A program made the translations under genes and the position numbers. A stretch of 64,000 nt of DNA, taken from Anaerotignum sp. (lineage in GTDB: Bacteria > Bacillota > Clostridia > Lachnospirales > Anaerotignaceae). Of the stretch, positions 62,497 to 64,000 are shown one piece after another. The stretch is taken from positions 124,001-188,000 of the forward strand of contig NZ_DAOUQB010000001.1 in NCBI RefSeq assembly GCF_030625865.1, in the 5' to 3' direction. How positions within the stretch are numbered: the first letter of the stretch is position 1; each line of letters begins with the position of its first letter. The notes beneath the pieces are model-generated. The model was given only the letters and a program-made list of their open reading frames with translations. It was not told where the DNA came from and ran no database searches.

Positions 62497-63213
62497 TCAT
62501 TTTTGTATTTTTTCCGCTTTTGCTGCCATTATTTTGAACAGTTCTTGCATATCCATATTTCCATTACGCATAATCCATTCAATTGCGCCAAAAACAGGTG
62601 TTAAATGGTTGGGGATAAACTCTAATAACGCTGCTTCGTTTTTATCTTTCAAAAGCTGTACCATTTGTAAATGTTGGTCAAAAGAAGGTTGATGTTTTGT
62701 CAGCGGCATTTTTGAGAGCGTGAAGATTTGAAACATTGCCCCGATATTCCAATTATTTACATATAGTTTTGTTAATTGAGAATTCCCTGCTAAGGTTACA
62801 AACAATGTATGAAAGCGAATTTCCAGCTCAGTGGCAAGGTTATAATTTTGGCTGTCAATACCTGATAGATCAATTGCGACTTGCTCCATTTCATCTAAAA
62901 TTTCATGAGAAAAATCTATATTTTGAATCGCTTTTTTTACAGCATAAAGTTCGAACATTTCACGTACTTCTATAATTTCTTTCAGCTGCTGCGGCGAAAA
63001 ATCTGCTACAATAACACCACGCCGAGGTAATGCTACGGCCAATCCTTGTGCTACCAGGCGGTTAATTGCGGAAACAACAGGGGTTCTGCTAATTCCCAAA
63101 GAGTCGGAAATTTCTTGGGTGGATAATTTTGATCCTGGTGGATAGGTACCGTTTTGTATACGCGTGCGTATTTCGCGAAAAGCGTAGTCTAACAGTGATT
63201 CTGTATGTTCCAT
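62497..63213 (-). CDS. GntR-family regulator, FadR/FCD-type
   Basis: A 238-residue repressor. The N-terminal winged helix-turn-helix is LDYAFREIRTRIQNGTYPPG, then SKLSTQEISDSLGISRTPVV and VAQGLAVALPRRGVIVADFS. The C-terminal FCD domain (about 75-225) has EIIEVREMFELYAVKKAIQN, LEIRFHTLFVTLAGNSQL with Glu/His metal ligands, and FDQHLQMVQLLKDKNEAAL with another His. The ligand, probably a carboxylate, and the targets are unknown; no metabolic operon adjoins it. GGATACTATATG precedes the start (ATG 63213). Confidence 0.9.
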   Translation of the reverse strand: MEHTESLLDYAFREIRTRIQNGTYPPGSKLSTQEISDSLGISRTPVVSAINRLVAQGLAVALPRRGVIVADFSPQQLKEIIEVREMFELYAVKKAIQNIDFSHEILDEMEQVAIDLSGIDSQNYNLATELEIRFHTLFVTLAGNSQLTKLYVNNWNIGAMFQIFTLSKMPLTKHQPSFDQHLQMVQLLKDKNEAALLEFIPNHLTPVFGAIEWIMRNGNMDMQELFKIMAAKAEKIQK

Positions 63214-63501
63214 ATAGTATCCTCTTTCTTTACTAATTTGCTTTTTTTTAATTTAAAATAAATAAAATTAAATTCAAAATAATTCTTTTTTATTATAATG
63301 CCTCTGATTGACGTTGTAAACCCTATTCATTGATGTTGACGAAAAATGTGGCAGAAAGCTTGAAATACTTAAATTTCGGGATTTTTGTTTTACTGTATTT
63401 TATAGGTTGTATAGCAGGGTTTTTGTTTGGTCACATTAACTAAGGAACAAAAATTTTTAAAATTTTTTGTTTCAAAATCAGCTGCAGTGGGAGTGGGGCA
63501 T
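63214..63501. other. Intergenic region between GntR and spoIVB
   Basis: 288 bases between divergent genes. It should hold promoters for both, but no convincing sigma-A or forespore-type site was identified. No coding potential. Confidence 0.4.
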
Positions 63502-64000
63502 ATGTGGTTTAAAAAGGAAATAAAACGTCGCTTTTTTATACCTGTTGCGGCGATTCTAATCCCAATACTGCTCGGGTGTAGTGTAAACTGGCTCCTACCG
63601 AACGATCTGACTTTAGTAGAAGGTGAAAAAACAGAAATTGCCACGCAACTTCCTGTTTCAGCAAAATCAGAGGAAAGCATTGGCGTTTTGGGTATTACAA
63701 CAAAGCCATTGGCTGATGCTTTTCATCTAGAATTAGGTTCTTCTATTATGGCCGATCCTATTCAGGCAGGAACAACAAAAATTACTTTTTATTTCTGTAA
63801 TGCGGTGCCAATTAAAACCATTGATGCAACGGTGATTCCCAAAACCACTTTAGTTCCGGTTGGAAAAACAGTTGGAGTAAGCTTGGACACAAAGGGACTT
63901 TTGGTTTTAGGAACTGGCCAAGTGTATGTGGAGGAAAATGACACAGAGGAACCTTGTAAGGGACTTTTGAAAACGGGTGATCTTTTATTAGAAGCAAATG
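63502..64000 (+). CDS. spoIVB: SpoIVB peptidase, N-terminal part (3' end outside window)
   Basis: The frame is open to the window edge, 166 codons visible. SpoIVB is the forespore serine protease that signals SpoIVFA to activate pro-sigma-K processing. Visible parts are a membrane or signal segment (about 12-32, with FFIPVAAILIPILLG), the family region VIPKTTLVPVGKTVGVSLDT with DTKGLLVLGTGQVYVEE, and the start of the PDZ domain (LLKTGDLLLEAN). The SpoIVB-box catalytic Ser lies downstream. The ribosome site is GGGAG. spo0A is not adjacent here. Confidence 0.88.
   Translation, partial: MWFKKEIKRRFFIPVAAILIPILLGCSVNWLLPNDLTLVEGEKTEIATQLPVSAKSEESIGVLGITTKPLADAFHLELGSSIMADPIQAGTTKITFYFCNAVPIKTIDATVIPKTTLVPVGKTVGVSLDTKGLLVLGTGQVYVEENDTEEPCKGLLKTGDLLLEAN

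Noticed and set aside
1-64000. CRISPR arrays, tRNA or rRNA genes, prophage or complete insertion sequences
   Set aside because: No evenly spaced direct repeats, RNA gene signatures, integrase, transposase or phage structural genes were seen.

Overview
The window looks like chromosomal DNA of a low-GC, spore-forming, anaerobic Firmicute of class Clostridia (Lachnospirales-like). The grounds are the sporulation genes (spoVT, spo0A, a GerS-like lipoprotein, a partial spoIVB), the clostridial 2[4Fe-4S] ferredoxin and glutamate dehydrogenase, AGGAGG-type ribosome sites, frequent TTG starts and Firmicute gene orders such as der-plsY-gpsA, gdpP-rplI-dnaB and rpmG-secE-nusG-rplK-rplA-rplJ-rplL. No rRNA, tRNA, CRISPR array, prophage or intact insertion sequence was found. 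Nearly all of it is core genome.

Layout. 1-6.8 kb: the end of ribonuclease J, an RNase HII-YraN fusion, pgeF, der, plsY, gpsA and spoVT. 7-12.6 kb: a lipid kinase, a DUF1653 protein, a CPBP protease and an AI-2E-type exporter on the minus strand, and a MoxR-DUF58 pair. 12.7-18.6 kb: a MazG-like protein, the c-di-AMP phosphodiesterase gdpP, rplI and dnaB, then mgtE. mgtE is preceded by a promoter, a 33-codon leader ORF and mutually exclusive antiterminator and terminator hairpins. 18.8-28.4 kb: an NSS transporter, an LtaS-like enzyme, two LytR-CpsA-Psr proteins, uridine kinase, a gene lacking its 5' end, mazF and a GerS-like lipoprotein. 28.8-40.3 kb: a wall or exopolysaccharide cluster with a phosphodiester glycosidase, a MurJ/O-antigen-ligase fusion, a GT4 enzyme, two DUF4330 proteins, a GT4-CsaB pyruvyltransferase fusion, a TagA-type transferase and a YitT protein. 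40.6-48 kb: a CdaR-like regulator, ftsEX, a possible small membrane ORF, an S41 protease, mreB and gdhA. 48.5-53.2 kb: ferredoxin, a TSCPD protein and the secE-nusG-L11-L1-L10-L12 block. This block carries two probable L1-binding RNA sites and an L10 leader. 53.7-64 kb: spo0A, ksgA, an RpiR regulator, unknown proteins, DJ-1, CYTH, trmB, a structured repeat element, a GntR regulator and the start of spoIVB.

Functionally the window is rich in envelope genes: wall polymer synthesis, export and ligation, LCP transferases, LtaS, MreB, FtsEX, PgeF, PlsY and GpsA. Ion and second-messenger control (MgtE, GdpP) and sporulation control are also present. The most unusual observation is the putative translation-coupled attenuator of mgtE. 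Next come the polysaccharide fusion proteins, the duplicated L1 operator and the structured element after trmB.
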